Below are positions 21,779-33,417 of a stretch of 64,000 nucleotides of DNA, one piece after another. This DNA is from Viscum album. Its lineage: Eukaryota > Streptophyta > Magnoliopsida > Santalales > Viscaceae. The position numbers were made by a program, and so were the translations under genes. Under the pieces are notes generated by a model. That model was given only the letters and a program-made list of their open reading frames with translations. It was not told the origin of the DNA and ran no database searches. Numbering within the stretch: position 1 is the stretch's first letter; the number at the start of each line of letters is the position of its first letter. Where the stretch lies: contig CAUJRU010000141.1 in assembly GCA_963277665.1 (NCBI GenBank), positions 682,001 to 746,000 of the forward strand. Reading direction: 5' to 3'.

Positions 21779-22930
21779 AGGGGGCGGTAGTCTGCACTTC
21801 CTAAAATGAAGATATCGCGTATATCCATAATGGAAGCCATAAAGGTAAGACACAAATGAAAAATAAAGAAGCATAAGTAAAACATAAACATATTATATAT
21901 CATATATAAAAATAGTGACATCATAATGGCCACCTTTGAAGGTGTTAAATGAGTATTGAACAATCATCGTTTCGGGAGGCACAATTTCGCCATCCACGGA
22001 AACCGTATGTTCTTTAACCATTTGATGTAGTTGTGTGAGACTGTAGCTAGAATAAATCTTATAAAAACGTACTAGTATATTGAAGATACTGGTGTTGTTA
22101 CAAAAGAAATAAATAAAAAGAGTTTAGGGGGTTGGAGAAGCAAAATAAAACAAATGAACATGAGAGAATGAATTACCTTTAAAAGTGTAACTCCTTTTTA
22201 TTTGAGCCTAAAGGCTTCCTTTGAAAGGATTCTGCCCAAAGGGAATCCTCTAGGATGAGGAGAGGGATGTGTAGAGAGTAAATGGGCAGGGTTTGGCTGA
22301 GCCAAAGGCTTGAGGAGTGTGTTAAATGAGGTAGAGGTGGGGGCCTTTTATAAGAGGAGAGGAGGGGTACTTTTGGAAAGTAAAGAAATATTACTTTATT
22401 TGAAAATGTTTTTCGGTTTTAAAAGGTCCCACATTGATATAATTCGTGGATAAGGTGTTAAGGGTTCGAAATCCACCCATCCAATATGTTTTGGACATGT
22501 TTAGTTCATAGATTTTACATTATCTTTCCATTTTATTTAAATCGTCAAATAATGATGTCATCACTGCATCATTATTATGTCATAAATAATTTAATTTATT
22601 TAATTTCTAAAAATTATAAAACAAATACTATGATGTAGGAAATCTTTTTATCTTTCCAATGACTATTTATAATCAAAAATATGACTTGTATAACCCCACT
22701 TAAAAAATTGTTTTAGTAAAACATATCATGTTTGTGCCAATTTTACTTTTATATTAAATAAAATGTTATTTATGTCATTTCCCAACCAAAGTAGATCCAT
22801 GGGGTCCCCAAGTTGACCCATGGATTGTCTTGGTCGGCCATGATACAACCAATAGGTTTAGGACAAGTGTCATGGTGTTTTCACATTCTTATAATATCAT
22901 TTTTACCTTAAACTACACTAATTACCTCTA
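21779..22930 (-). repeat. LTR fragment (LTR ~2205 to ~1050)
   Basis: A second minus-strand promoter-bearing piece in direct repeat with the preceding one. It runs from GAGGGGGCGGTAGTC through TATAAAAG (complement 22345-22352) and the U3 palindrome zone. It ends in TTACCTCTAA (22922-22931), ten bases shared with the plus-strand piece that follows. Confidence 0.82.
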
Positions 22931-25002
22931 AATGATTATGTAATGTTATAAATGCATGCATGTACTGGATATATATGACATATATGATATCTACATAATG
23001 AATACAATTTCTGGATATAATAAACATTTGGCCACACGAACAACATGTAATTGTAAGAAGTCCACTTTCGACTTAAGAACCAAATATCGGCAAAACAAAT
23101 ATTATTAACTTAAATGATTACAAAATGTTTATGACATGGTAGTAAGTGGTATAAAAGTAATAATGAACTTGAAAAAGGTTATTAAGGAATTAGAAATTAA
23201 CTGAAGTTTATTATTCAGGAGATTAAAGAACGATCGAGTCAAGTCGGACCCGAGGTAAGGGATCCTACTCCTCTCTTTCTTTTTAAGTACACACTTTTAT
23301 GTCATTCCTTTTAAAGCTCATCTTTCTTGTTATTGGGATGATCTTTTATATTAAATTTACTGTAATTTTTATGTTCATGTGATGAGAGACCCTATTCTCT
23401 CTCATCAATCCATTTTGGAAGTTTTTAGTGGCGCCGTTAGGATGCTGAACTTTCGTAAGAGATCTAACCTCTCTCTTTCTTTTTAAGTACTCTCCTTTGT
23501 GTCACTTCTTTTAAGATCTTATTTGTTATGTTGGGGGATTTTATTTTATATTCCACTTGCTGTAAATTATATTGTAATATGATGGGATACTCTATTTGAT
23601 CTCATCAATCCATATTCAGAAGTTTTATGTGGCGTCGTTAGGCTACCGAGTTTTCGTAAGGGATTTTTCATCTCACTTTTATTCCCGTGAGATTTATGCT
23701 ACATTCGCCACAAATTCCATTGAGTGGTGTATGTACTGCCCATTATTCTACTCTTTGTGTAATATAATTTTGTTTATGAGTATTTACATCAATGACCTAT
23801 TGTCTTTCTTTCATGGGGTGTATGTTTTGAAAGATACCCAAGTCGGTAAGGGAACCTTTCACCCTCCTCTTTTTTAAAAGACTTCTTTTATTGGGTCTTT
23901 TAATTTACATATTTTTATATTGGTATATGTTCTCATACATCCTTATTGATGTAAATTTTATGTCCAAGTGATGAGATACACTTTTTATCTCTCATCAACT
24001 CATTTTGATGTGATGCCGTTAGGCTGTCAAGGGAACTTTTTAACCCAATTTCGATTTCTTTGGGTTCAACTTGTAGTCATTAAATATGTCATCCATTGAA
24101 TATTTGTGAATGACCTTTTATTGTTTTACACTTAATATCCACTTATATTGGGTTTATATATATTTGTCACACATATTTTTTAGATTTATTTGTCCTTAAT
24201 TTTAGGATACCTTCTTTATAAGGGATTTCATCACATTTGACATTTCTATTGAGGGTTCATTGTTGTTATGCACCAATTCACTCTTATATGGTGTATATAC
24301 TGTCCTTTGGAGTATTATATCATGAATCCTTTTATTCTCATGATATTATAAATTTCTGACTAAATGTTATTCCTCGATTATTGTATTCAAGTGTCTCTAA
24401 TTTTGGTAAAACCCCTTTAACCAAAATATCATTTTAAATGTTTTAATTATTTGTTCTTATTAATATCCATGTTTTAAAAATAGTTTTAAGGATTTATTTA
24501 TATGGATATTAATGGTTTAAAATGTTAAAAGCTTCAAGGTGGTATGGGACACTTTGATTCAAAAATCTCTTTATTAAATGTTTTAAATGGTTTTGGAAAT
24601 GGTTTCTTTTTTAATGGATTCATTATTTCAATATCCTAAAATGTTATATTGTGATTGAAATGTGGAAATGTTATGTTTCCTTTATTCATGTTTATGTTAT
24701 ACGATTATGTTATGGTTCTTGGGAATTGTTATGAAAAACGGGTGGTTCCATGATAAACTAAGGGTGGGTGAGCCCGATATAGCTCTCCAATGCATTGGGT
24801 AACGCGAAGGAGTGAAACGTTAAGGTTTCTCCGAAGAGATTTAGGGAATATACTATGATGGGTATTCCAAACGTAACCAAGAGGGTCACTCCCTACGTAA
24901 GAATGTTATGAATGCCTCAAGTTACCTTTATGTCTTATGTTTTATATGATTTATTCATGATTTGATATGCCTATGTTTTATGGGTAAAGTATGATTTCAT
25001 TC
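22922..25002 (+). repeat. LTR fragment, distal module A (LTR ~2415 to ~4480)
   Basis: It begins just after the hairpin at TTACCTCTAAATGATTATG and runs through the complete subrepeat block (GTTAGGATGCTG at 23437, GTTAGGCTACCG at 23638, GTTAGGCTGTC at 24020) and the conserved GGGTAACGCGAAGGAG segment. It is cut 50 bases before the tail at TGATTTCATTCT and joined to U3 of the next copy. Confidence 0.85.
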
Positions 25003-27845
25003 TAATGTGTATTGAATTTTGAAAATCTGAAATACATGGTTGTCATTAAGAAGTAAAATGTGGTTCAATGAGATTAAAATAATTTTTTGGTGAATAGTAA
25101 CTTATTAAGTTTTTAATCGCGATTAGTGGTAATTAGTGTAGTTTAAGGTATAAATAATGCTTTAATAATATGAAATGACCTAGACACATGTACCAACCTT
25201 ATTGGTTGTGTCATGGCCGACCAGGACAAGCCATGTGTCAACTTGGGGACCCCATGGAGACACTTTGGTTTGGAAATGACATAAATAACTTTTTATTTAA
25301 TGTAAAAGTTAAAATAACACAAACATAATATTTTTTACGAAAACAATTTTTACATGGGGTTATAAAGATCAGATTTTTTTATTATAAATAGTCATTGGAA
25401 AGATAAAAAGATTTCCTACATCATAGTATTTTTTTTATGATTTTTAGACATTAAATAAATTAAATTATTTATGACATAATAATGTTGCAGCGATGACATC
25501 ACTATTTGACGATTTAAATAAAATGGAAAGATAATGTAAAATCTATGAACTACACATGTCCAAAACTTATTGGATGAGTGGATTTCGAAGACTTATCACC
25601 TTATCCACGAATTATATCAATGTGGGACCTTTTGAAACCGAAACACATTTTCAAATAATGTAATATTTCTTTACTTTCCAAAAGTTCCCCTCCTCTCCTC
25701 TTATAAAAGGCCCCCACCTCTACCTCATTTCACACACTACTCAAGCCTTTGGCTCGGCCAACCCCTGCCCATTTACTCTCTCCACATCCCTTTCCTCATC
25801 CTAGAGGATTCCCTTTGGGCAGAATCCTATCAAAGGAAGCCTTTAGACTCAAATCAAAAGGAGATACACTTTTAAAGGTAATTCATTCTCTCATGTTCAT
25901 TTGTTTTATTTTGCTTCTCCAACCCCCTAAACTCTTTTTATTTACTTATTTTGTAACAACAACAGTATCTTAAATATACAAGGATGTTGTTATAATATTT
26001 ATTTGATCTACACTCTCACACAACTACATCAAATGGTTAAAGAACATACGGTTTCCGTGGATGGCGAAATTCTGCCTCCCGAAATGATGATTGTTCAACA
26101 CTCATTTAACACCTTCAAAGGTGGCCATTATGATGTCACTATTTTTATATATGATATATAATATGTTTATGTCTTCCTTAAGCTTCTGTTTTTTTCATTT
26201 TGGGCATACATTTATGGTTTCCATTATGGGTAAACACGATATCTTCATTTTAGGAAGTGGGGACTACCGCCCCCTCAAAGTGATTTGATTCGTTAAATAC
26301 CATATATGGGACATATAAAGGATGGAACTATGATATTATATATGATATTATACTTTAATTATAATATACCTTTATATCATTATGATTCCATTCTATAAAA
26401 TACTAAATAGAAATTAAAGTAGCGTTCATGCGTACGTACGGCTTACCGTCTCCATGAACGGTGCATTTCATTTCTTACCTCTAAATGATTATGTAATATT
26501 ATAAATGCAAGTATGTACTGGATATATATGACATATATGATATCTACATCATGAATACCATTCTGTATATAATGAACCTTTGACCAAATTAACAACATGT
26601 AAGTGTAAGAAGTCTATTTTTGACTTAAGAACCAAATACCGACAAAATGAACATTATTAACTTAACTGATTACATGATGTTCATAACATGGTATAAAAGG
26701 AATAGTGAACTTGAAAACAGATTCATAAGCAAGTAGAGATTAACTCAAGTTTATTATTCAGGATATTAAAGAACGGTCAGGTCAAGTCAGATACGAGGTA
26801 TGGGACTTCGTCTCAATCTCTTTTCATTGAGGCATATTTTATGTTATACACAACTTTCTTTTATACGTTGTATAAACCACTTTGAATTTTGCGTTTATTC
26901 AAAAGTAATCTTTTTTTATACGAAGCGTTTACTAAACGACAAAAAGGGAATGTTTTTGTCGTACGTATGCGGCGACAACGACTTCTCCGCCGTCGTAACC
27001 GTTATTTGAGTTTCGGCTTCCTCTAAAAGCCATACCTTCTTTTTAAAAGAAAAATAAATACCATGTTTTACTTTTATTTTATTTTGGTATTGAAAATGGT
27101 TTTCACAATGTTTTTGTGTTCTATTGATATCTTGTGATTTGAAATGTGGAATTGTTATGTTTCCTTTATGCATGTTTTATGTGATACGATTATGTTATGG
27201 TTCTTGGGCATTATTATGAATACGGGTGGTTCTGTGATAAACTAAGGGCGGGTGAGCCCGTTATAGCTCTCCAATGCATTGGGTAACGCGAATGAGTGAA
27301 ACGTTAAGATTTCTCCGAAGAGATTTAGGGAATATACTGTGATGGGTATTCCAAACGTAACCAAGAGTGTTACTCCCTACGTAAGAATGTTATGAATGCC
27401 TCAAGTTACCTTTATGTCTTATGATTTCTATGATTTATTCATGATTTTATGAGGTATGTTAAAGTGCCTATGTTTTATGGGTAAAATATGATTGCATTCT
27501 TATGTATATATGAACTCATGTTTCCTTTCCATTTTTTTTTATAACCCATACTGAATTTTTATGCTCATCCCAAGTTTTTGAAATGTTTTTCACAGGTCAA
27601 GGGAAAGGTACATGATAAGATGATAGAGTCAAGGATGGGTCAAGAAATAATCCATGTTTTATTTTAAATGTGTTTCCATTGATGGGAATGAAGAATACTA
27701 TCTTTATGTAACCACTTTGTTTATATGTGGAATGTAATGCAAGTTTTATGATCTAATTATCTAAAACTCTAAACCCGAAAAGATCCTCAATGTGTAATCT
27801 TGTAATAACTCAATATTAAGTAAGGTTTAAGGTTGGGGCCTTATA
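25003..27845 (+). repeat. LTR fragment with module B, ending at a true LTR end (LTR ~927 to 4828)
   Basis: U3, TATAAAAG (25702-25709), leader, hairpin (~26420-26475), module B with its GC-rich island (about 26955-27005), acceptor-like CACAG near 27596, and the terminal GGGGCCTTATA at 27845. No PBS follows; the next bases are an inverted LTR piece. This is therefore a right-end LTR remnant, perhaps from a solo LTR. Confidence 0.83.
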
Positions 27846-29268
27846 GTCCGCACTTCCTTAAATGAAGATATCGTGTTTACCCATAATGGAAACCATAAAG
27901 GTATTCCAAAAATGAAAAATACAGAAGCTTAAAGAAAAAATAAACATATTATATATCATATATAAAAATAGTGACATCATAATGGCCACCCTTGAAGGTG
28001 TTAAATGAGTATTGAACAATCATCGTTTCGGGAGGCAGAATTTCGCCATCCACGGAAATCGTGTGTTCTTTAACCATTTTATGTAGTTGTGTGAGAGTGT
28101 AGCTTAAATAAATATTATAAAAACATCCTAGTATATTGAAGATACTGGTGTTGTTACAAAATAAGTAAATAAAAAGAGTTTAGAGGGTTGGAGAAGCAAA
28201 ATAAAACAAATGAACAAGAGAGAATGAATTACCTTTAAAAGTGTAACTCCCTTTTGATTTGAGCATAAAGGATTCCTTTGAAAGGATTCTGCCCAAAGGG
28301 AATCCTCTAGGATTAGGATAGGGATGTGTAGAGAGTAATTGGGCTGGGGTTGGCCGAGCCAAAGGCTTGAGAAGTGTGTGAAATGGGGTAGAGGTGGGGG
28401 CCTTTTATAAGAGGAGAGGAGGGGCACTTTTGGAAAGTAAAGAAATATTACTTTATTTGAAAATGTGTTTCGGTTTTAAAAGGTCCCACATTGATATAAT
28501 TCGTGGATAAGGTGATAAGGGTTCTAAATACACTCATCCAATAAGTTTTGGACATGTGTAGTTCATAGATTTTACATTATCTTTCCATTTTATTTAAATT
28601 GTCAAATAATGATGTCATCGTTGCATCATTATTATGTCATAAATAATTTAATTTATTTAATTTATAAAAATTATAAAAAAAATACTATGATGTAGGAAAT
28701 CTTTTTAGCTTTCCAATGACTATTTATAATCAAAATTTGGACTTGTATAACCCCACTCAAAAAGTATTTTAGTAAAACAATTTATGTTAGTGTCATTTCC
28801 ACTTTAACATTAATTAAAAATATATTAATGTCATTTTCCAACTAAAGTGGCTCCATGGGGTCCCCAAGTTGGACCATGGCTTGTCTTGGTCGGCCATGAC
28901 TCACCCAATAGGTGTAGGACAAGTGTCATGGTGTTTTCACATTCTTATAATACAATTTTACCTTAAACTACACTAATTACCTCTAATCGCGATTAATGAA
29001 AAAAAATTACTATTCAACAAAAAATTATTTAAATCTCATTGAACAACATTTTACTTGTTAATGACAACCATGTATGTCGGATTTTCAAAATTCAATACAC
29101 ATTAGTGGTAAACTTTCATTTAACTGAAAAATCAGTTTGCTTGATTACCACTTAGTGGTTTCACTATTAATCAAAAATTGATGTTTTTCAGAAAATTACC
29201 AAAAATTCACCCTAAGATATATTTGATATTCCGAATTCAAAAATGAAGTCCATTTTACAAAATTCAAA
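27846..29268 (-). repeat. LTR fragment (LTR ~2190 to ~745)
   Basis: Inverted piece from TCCGCACTTCC through the donor and leader, TATA box (complement 28402-28409) and U3 palindromes to AAATTCAAAT. It joins module C tail sequence at ATCTTTTCAGG near 29268. The open frames at 28128-28427 correspond to the leader and lack a convincing start. Confidence 0.82.
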
Positions 29269-30335
29269 TCTTTTCAGGTTTAGTGTTTTAGAAAATTAGG
29301 ACATAACTATTACATCTCAAAAGATTACAAAGTAGTCGCTTCTACTAAATTTCCATAAAATAAAAACTCTTTAAAAGAAACATGTATAGTTCCATGTTTT
29401 AGGTAGCATGACTTTCCCTTGATCCCATCCTTGACCCTATTCCACGCTATTTCCTGTGAAAAACATTTCAAAAACTTGGGATGAGCATAAGAAGATCAGT
29501 AAGGGATACACAAAGAATGAAAACTGTTAGATTTTCAAAACAACAAGTAAACCATGAATACTTTATCAATGTAATACTTTTCACCTTCATGAAGTAGTAA
29601 AAACTTTTCACTGAAAAAAAAACTATCATTACATACCTTTTTGTAACCAAAGGATTACCATAAAACCCATATAAATAACACATAACATATATAAAGGTAA
29701 CTTGGGACATAAACATACTTAAGTGGAATAACCATACGGTCGACTTCCACACATATCACTTAATGGAATAGCCATACGGCCAATTTCCATACATACTTAA
29801 TGGAATAGCCATACGACCGACTTCCATACCGAATGAATTGGAGGTTATAACGTAACCAACCGTCCTGGTATTCACGGCACCACCCGTCATATGGTTTATA
29901 ACGTAACCACCCATTAAAATGTCCAAGTACCAATATAAAATCATAAAACATAAAACCAATATAAAGGAAAGATAACATTTCCACATTTCAATCAAAATAT
30001 ATCATAAATATATTGACATAATAGAATCCTTTATCAAAACCATTTTCAATACCAAAATACATAAAAGCGTATATGGTATTTATTTTATTTTTAAAACATT
30101 ATGGCTTGTTGAGGAAGCCAAAGACCAAATAATACTCGCGTCGGCGGAAAAAGTCATTGTCACCGTGTACGTTAAAAAAACATTATTTTTTGTAGTTTTG
30201 TAAAAAGCTTCGTATAAAAAGGTTTCTTTTGTATAAAAGTAAAATTCAAAGGGGGTTTATACACCGTATAAAAGAAAGTTGTGTATAAAACGAAATATGC
30301 CTCAATGAAAGGAGATTGAGACGAAGTCCCTCACA
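29269..30335 (-). repeat. LTR distal module C with 38-bp repeats
   Basis: Second copy of module C. It starts in the LTR tail (CTTTTCAGGTTTAG) and contains the three-unit repeat at 29721-29829, the CGTAACCACCCGT repeats and the TTTATACACCG block. It then breaks at GACGAAGTCCCTCACAAA into module A sequence. Module boundaries match the copy at 16798-17727. Confidence 0.78.
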
Positions 30336-33300
30336 AAGACGGTATCCTTGGTTTAAGGATAAATCAATTACATAATTATGTGTGACAAATGAATACACCA
30401 AATATAATTGGATATTAAGTGTAAAATAATCAAAGGTCATTCACACATATTCAAAGGATGACATATTCAATAACTACATGTTGAACCCAAAGAAATCGAA
30501 ATTGGGTTAAGAAGTTCCCTTGACAGCCTAACGACGTCACCTCAAAATGAGTTGATGAGAGATAAAAAGTGTATCTCATCACTTGGACATAAAAGTTACA
30601 TCACTAAGGATATATGAGAACATATCCCAACATAAAAATATGTAAATTAAAAGACCCAACAAAAGAAGTCTTTTAAAAAAGAGGAGGGTGAAAGGTTCCC
30701 TTACCGACTTGGGTATCTTTCAAAACATACACCCCATGAAAGAAGGACAATAGATCATTGATGTAAATACTCATAAACGAAAGTATATTACACAAAGAGT
30801 AGAATAATGGGAAGTACATACACCACTCAATGGAATTTGTGGCAAATGTAGCATAAATCTCACGGGAATAAAAGTGAGATGAAAAATCCCTCACGAAAAC
30901 TCGGCAGCCTATCGGCGCCACATAAAACTTCCGAATATGGATTGATGAGATCAAATAGGTTATATCATCACATTACAATATAATGTACAGAAATAGGAAT
31001 ATAAAAGAACATCCCCCAAAATTACAAATAGGAGCTTAAAAGAAGTGACATAAAGGAGAGTACTTAAAAAGAAAGAGAGAAGTTAGATCTCTTACGAAAG
31101 TTCGGCAGCCTAACGGCGCCAATCAAAACTTCCAAAATGGATTGATGAGAGAGAATAGGGTCTCTCATCACATGAACATAAAAATTACAGTAAGATTAAT
31201 ATAAAATAACATCCCAATAACAATAAAGATGATCTTTAAAAGGAATGACATAAAAGAGTGTACTTAAAAAGAAAGAGAGGAGTAGGATCCCTTACCTCGG
31301 GTCCGACTTGACTCGATCGTTCTTTAATCTCCTGAATAATAAACTTGAGTTAATTTATACTTCCTTAAGAACCTTTTTAAATTTCATTATTCCTTTTATA
31401 TCACTTATTACCCTGTTATAAACATTATTTAATCATTTAAGTTAATCATGTTTGTTTTGTCGATATTTGGTTCTTAAGTCGAAAGTGGACTTCTTACAAT
31501 TACATGTTGTTCGTGTGGTCAAAGGTTATTCATATCCAAAAATGACATTCCTGATTTGGATATCATATATATCATATATATCCAGCATATACATGTATTT
31601 ATAAAATCACATAATCATTTAGAGGAAAGAAATGAAATGCACCGTTCATGGAGACGGTAAGCCGTACGTACGCATGAACGCTACTTTCATTTCTATGTCG
31701 TATTAATGGAATTAAAACTATATGAGAGGTATGTATATTTTAATTCCAGAATTATATTAATCATTTAGATGTATCATACATCATATATATCCATTATATA
31801 TATGTACTTATAATAGTACATTACATTTGGGGATAAGAAATGAAATGCACCGTTCATGGAGACGGTAAGTCGTACGTACGCATGAACGCTACTTTCATTT
31901 CTATCTCATACTTTAATGGAAATAAATAATAATTATATATAGGTAAATAATAATTCCAGTATAACATCATATATAATAACATTAAATCCATCCTTTATAC
32001 GTCCGACGTATGGCATTACGAATCACATCACTTTGAGGGGGCGGTAGTCCGCACTTCCTAAAATGAAGATATCGCGTATACCCATAATGGAAGCCATAAA
32101 GGTAAGACACAAATGAAAAATAAAGAAGCATAAGTAAAACATAAACATATTATATATCATATATAAAAATAGTGACATCATAATGGCCACCTTTGAAGGT
32201 GTTAAATGAGTATTGAACAATCATCGTTTCGGGAGGCACAATTTCGCCATCCACGGAAACCGTATGTTCTTTAACCATTTGATGTAGTTGTGTGAGAGTG
32301 TAGCTCGAATAAATCTTATAACAACATCATGGTATATTGAAGATACTGGTGTTGTTACAAAAGAAATAAATAAAAAGAGTTTAGGGGGTTGGAGAAGCAA
32401 AATAAAACAAATGAACATTAGAGAATGAATTACCTTTAAAAGTGTAACTCCTTTTGATTTGAGACTAAAGGCTTCCTTTGAAAGGATTATGCCCAAAGGT
32501 AATACTCTAGGATGAGGATAGGGATGTGGAGAGAGTAAATGGGCAGGGTTTGGCCGAGCCAAAGGCTTGAAGAGTGTGTGAAATGAGGTAGAGGTGGGGG
32601 CCTTTTATAAGAGGAGAGGAGGGGCACTTTTGGAAAGTAAAGAAATATTACTTTATTTGAAAATGTGTTTCGGTTTTAAAAGGTCCCACATTGATATAAT
32701 TCGTGGATAAGGTGTTAAGGGTTCGAAATCCACCCATCCAATATGTTTTGGACATGTGTAGTTCATAGATTTTACATTATCTTTCCATTTTATTTAAATC
32801 GTTAAATAATGATGTCATCGTTGCATCATTATTATGTCATAAATAATTTAATATATTTAATGTCTAAAAATTATAAAACAAATACTATGATGTAGGAAAT
32901 CTTTTTAGATTTCCAATGACTATTTATAATAAAAAATATGACTTGTATAACCCCACTTAAAAATTGTTTTAGTAAAACATATCATGTTTGTGTCATTTTT
33001 ACTTTTACATTAAATAAAATGTTATTTATGTCATTTCCCAACCAAAGTGTCTCCATGGGGTCCCCAATTTGTCCCATGGCTTGTCTTGGTCGGCCATGAC
33101 TCACCCAATAGGTGTAGGACAAGTTTCATGGTGTTTTCACATTCTTATAATATCATTTTTACCTTAAATTACACTAATTACCTCTAATCGCGATTAAGAA
33201 CTTAATAAGTTACTATTCACCAAAAAATTATTATAATCTCATTGAACCACATTTTACTTCTTAATGACAACCATGTATGTCGGATTTTTGAAATTCAAAA

Positions 33301-33410
33301 CACAATGATGGCAAATTTTCATTTAAACGGAAAATCAGTCTTTATAAGTACCACTTAGTGGTTTCACTATTCATCAAAAATTGAAGTTTTTCAAGAAAAT
33401 TACCAAAACC
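30336..33410 (-). repeat. LTR fragment, module A to U3 (LTR ~3690 to ~800), with doubled hairpin
   Basis: It runs back through the subrepeats, then through two hairpin copies in tandem (about 31628-31700 and 31838-31910) separated by a diverged ~200-bp segment, then the promoter (complement 32602-32609) and U3. It ends in GAAGTTTTTCAAG at about 33410, where element 2 pol begins in the opposite sense. Confidence 0.85.
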
Positions 33411-33417
33411 CTTACTG

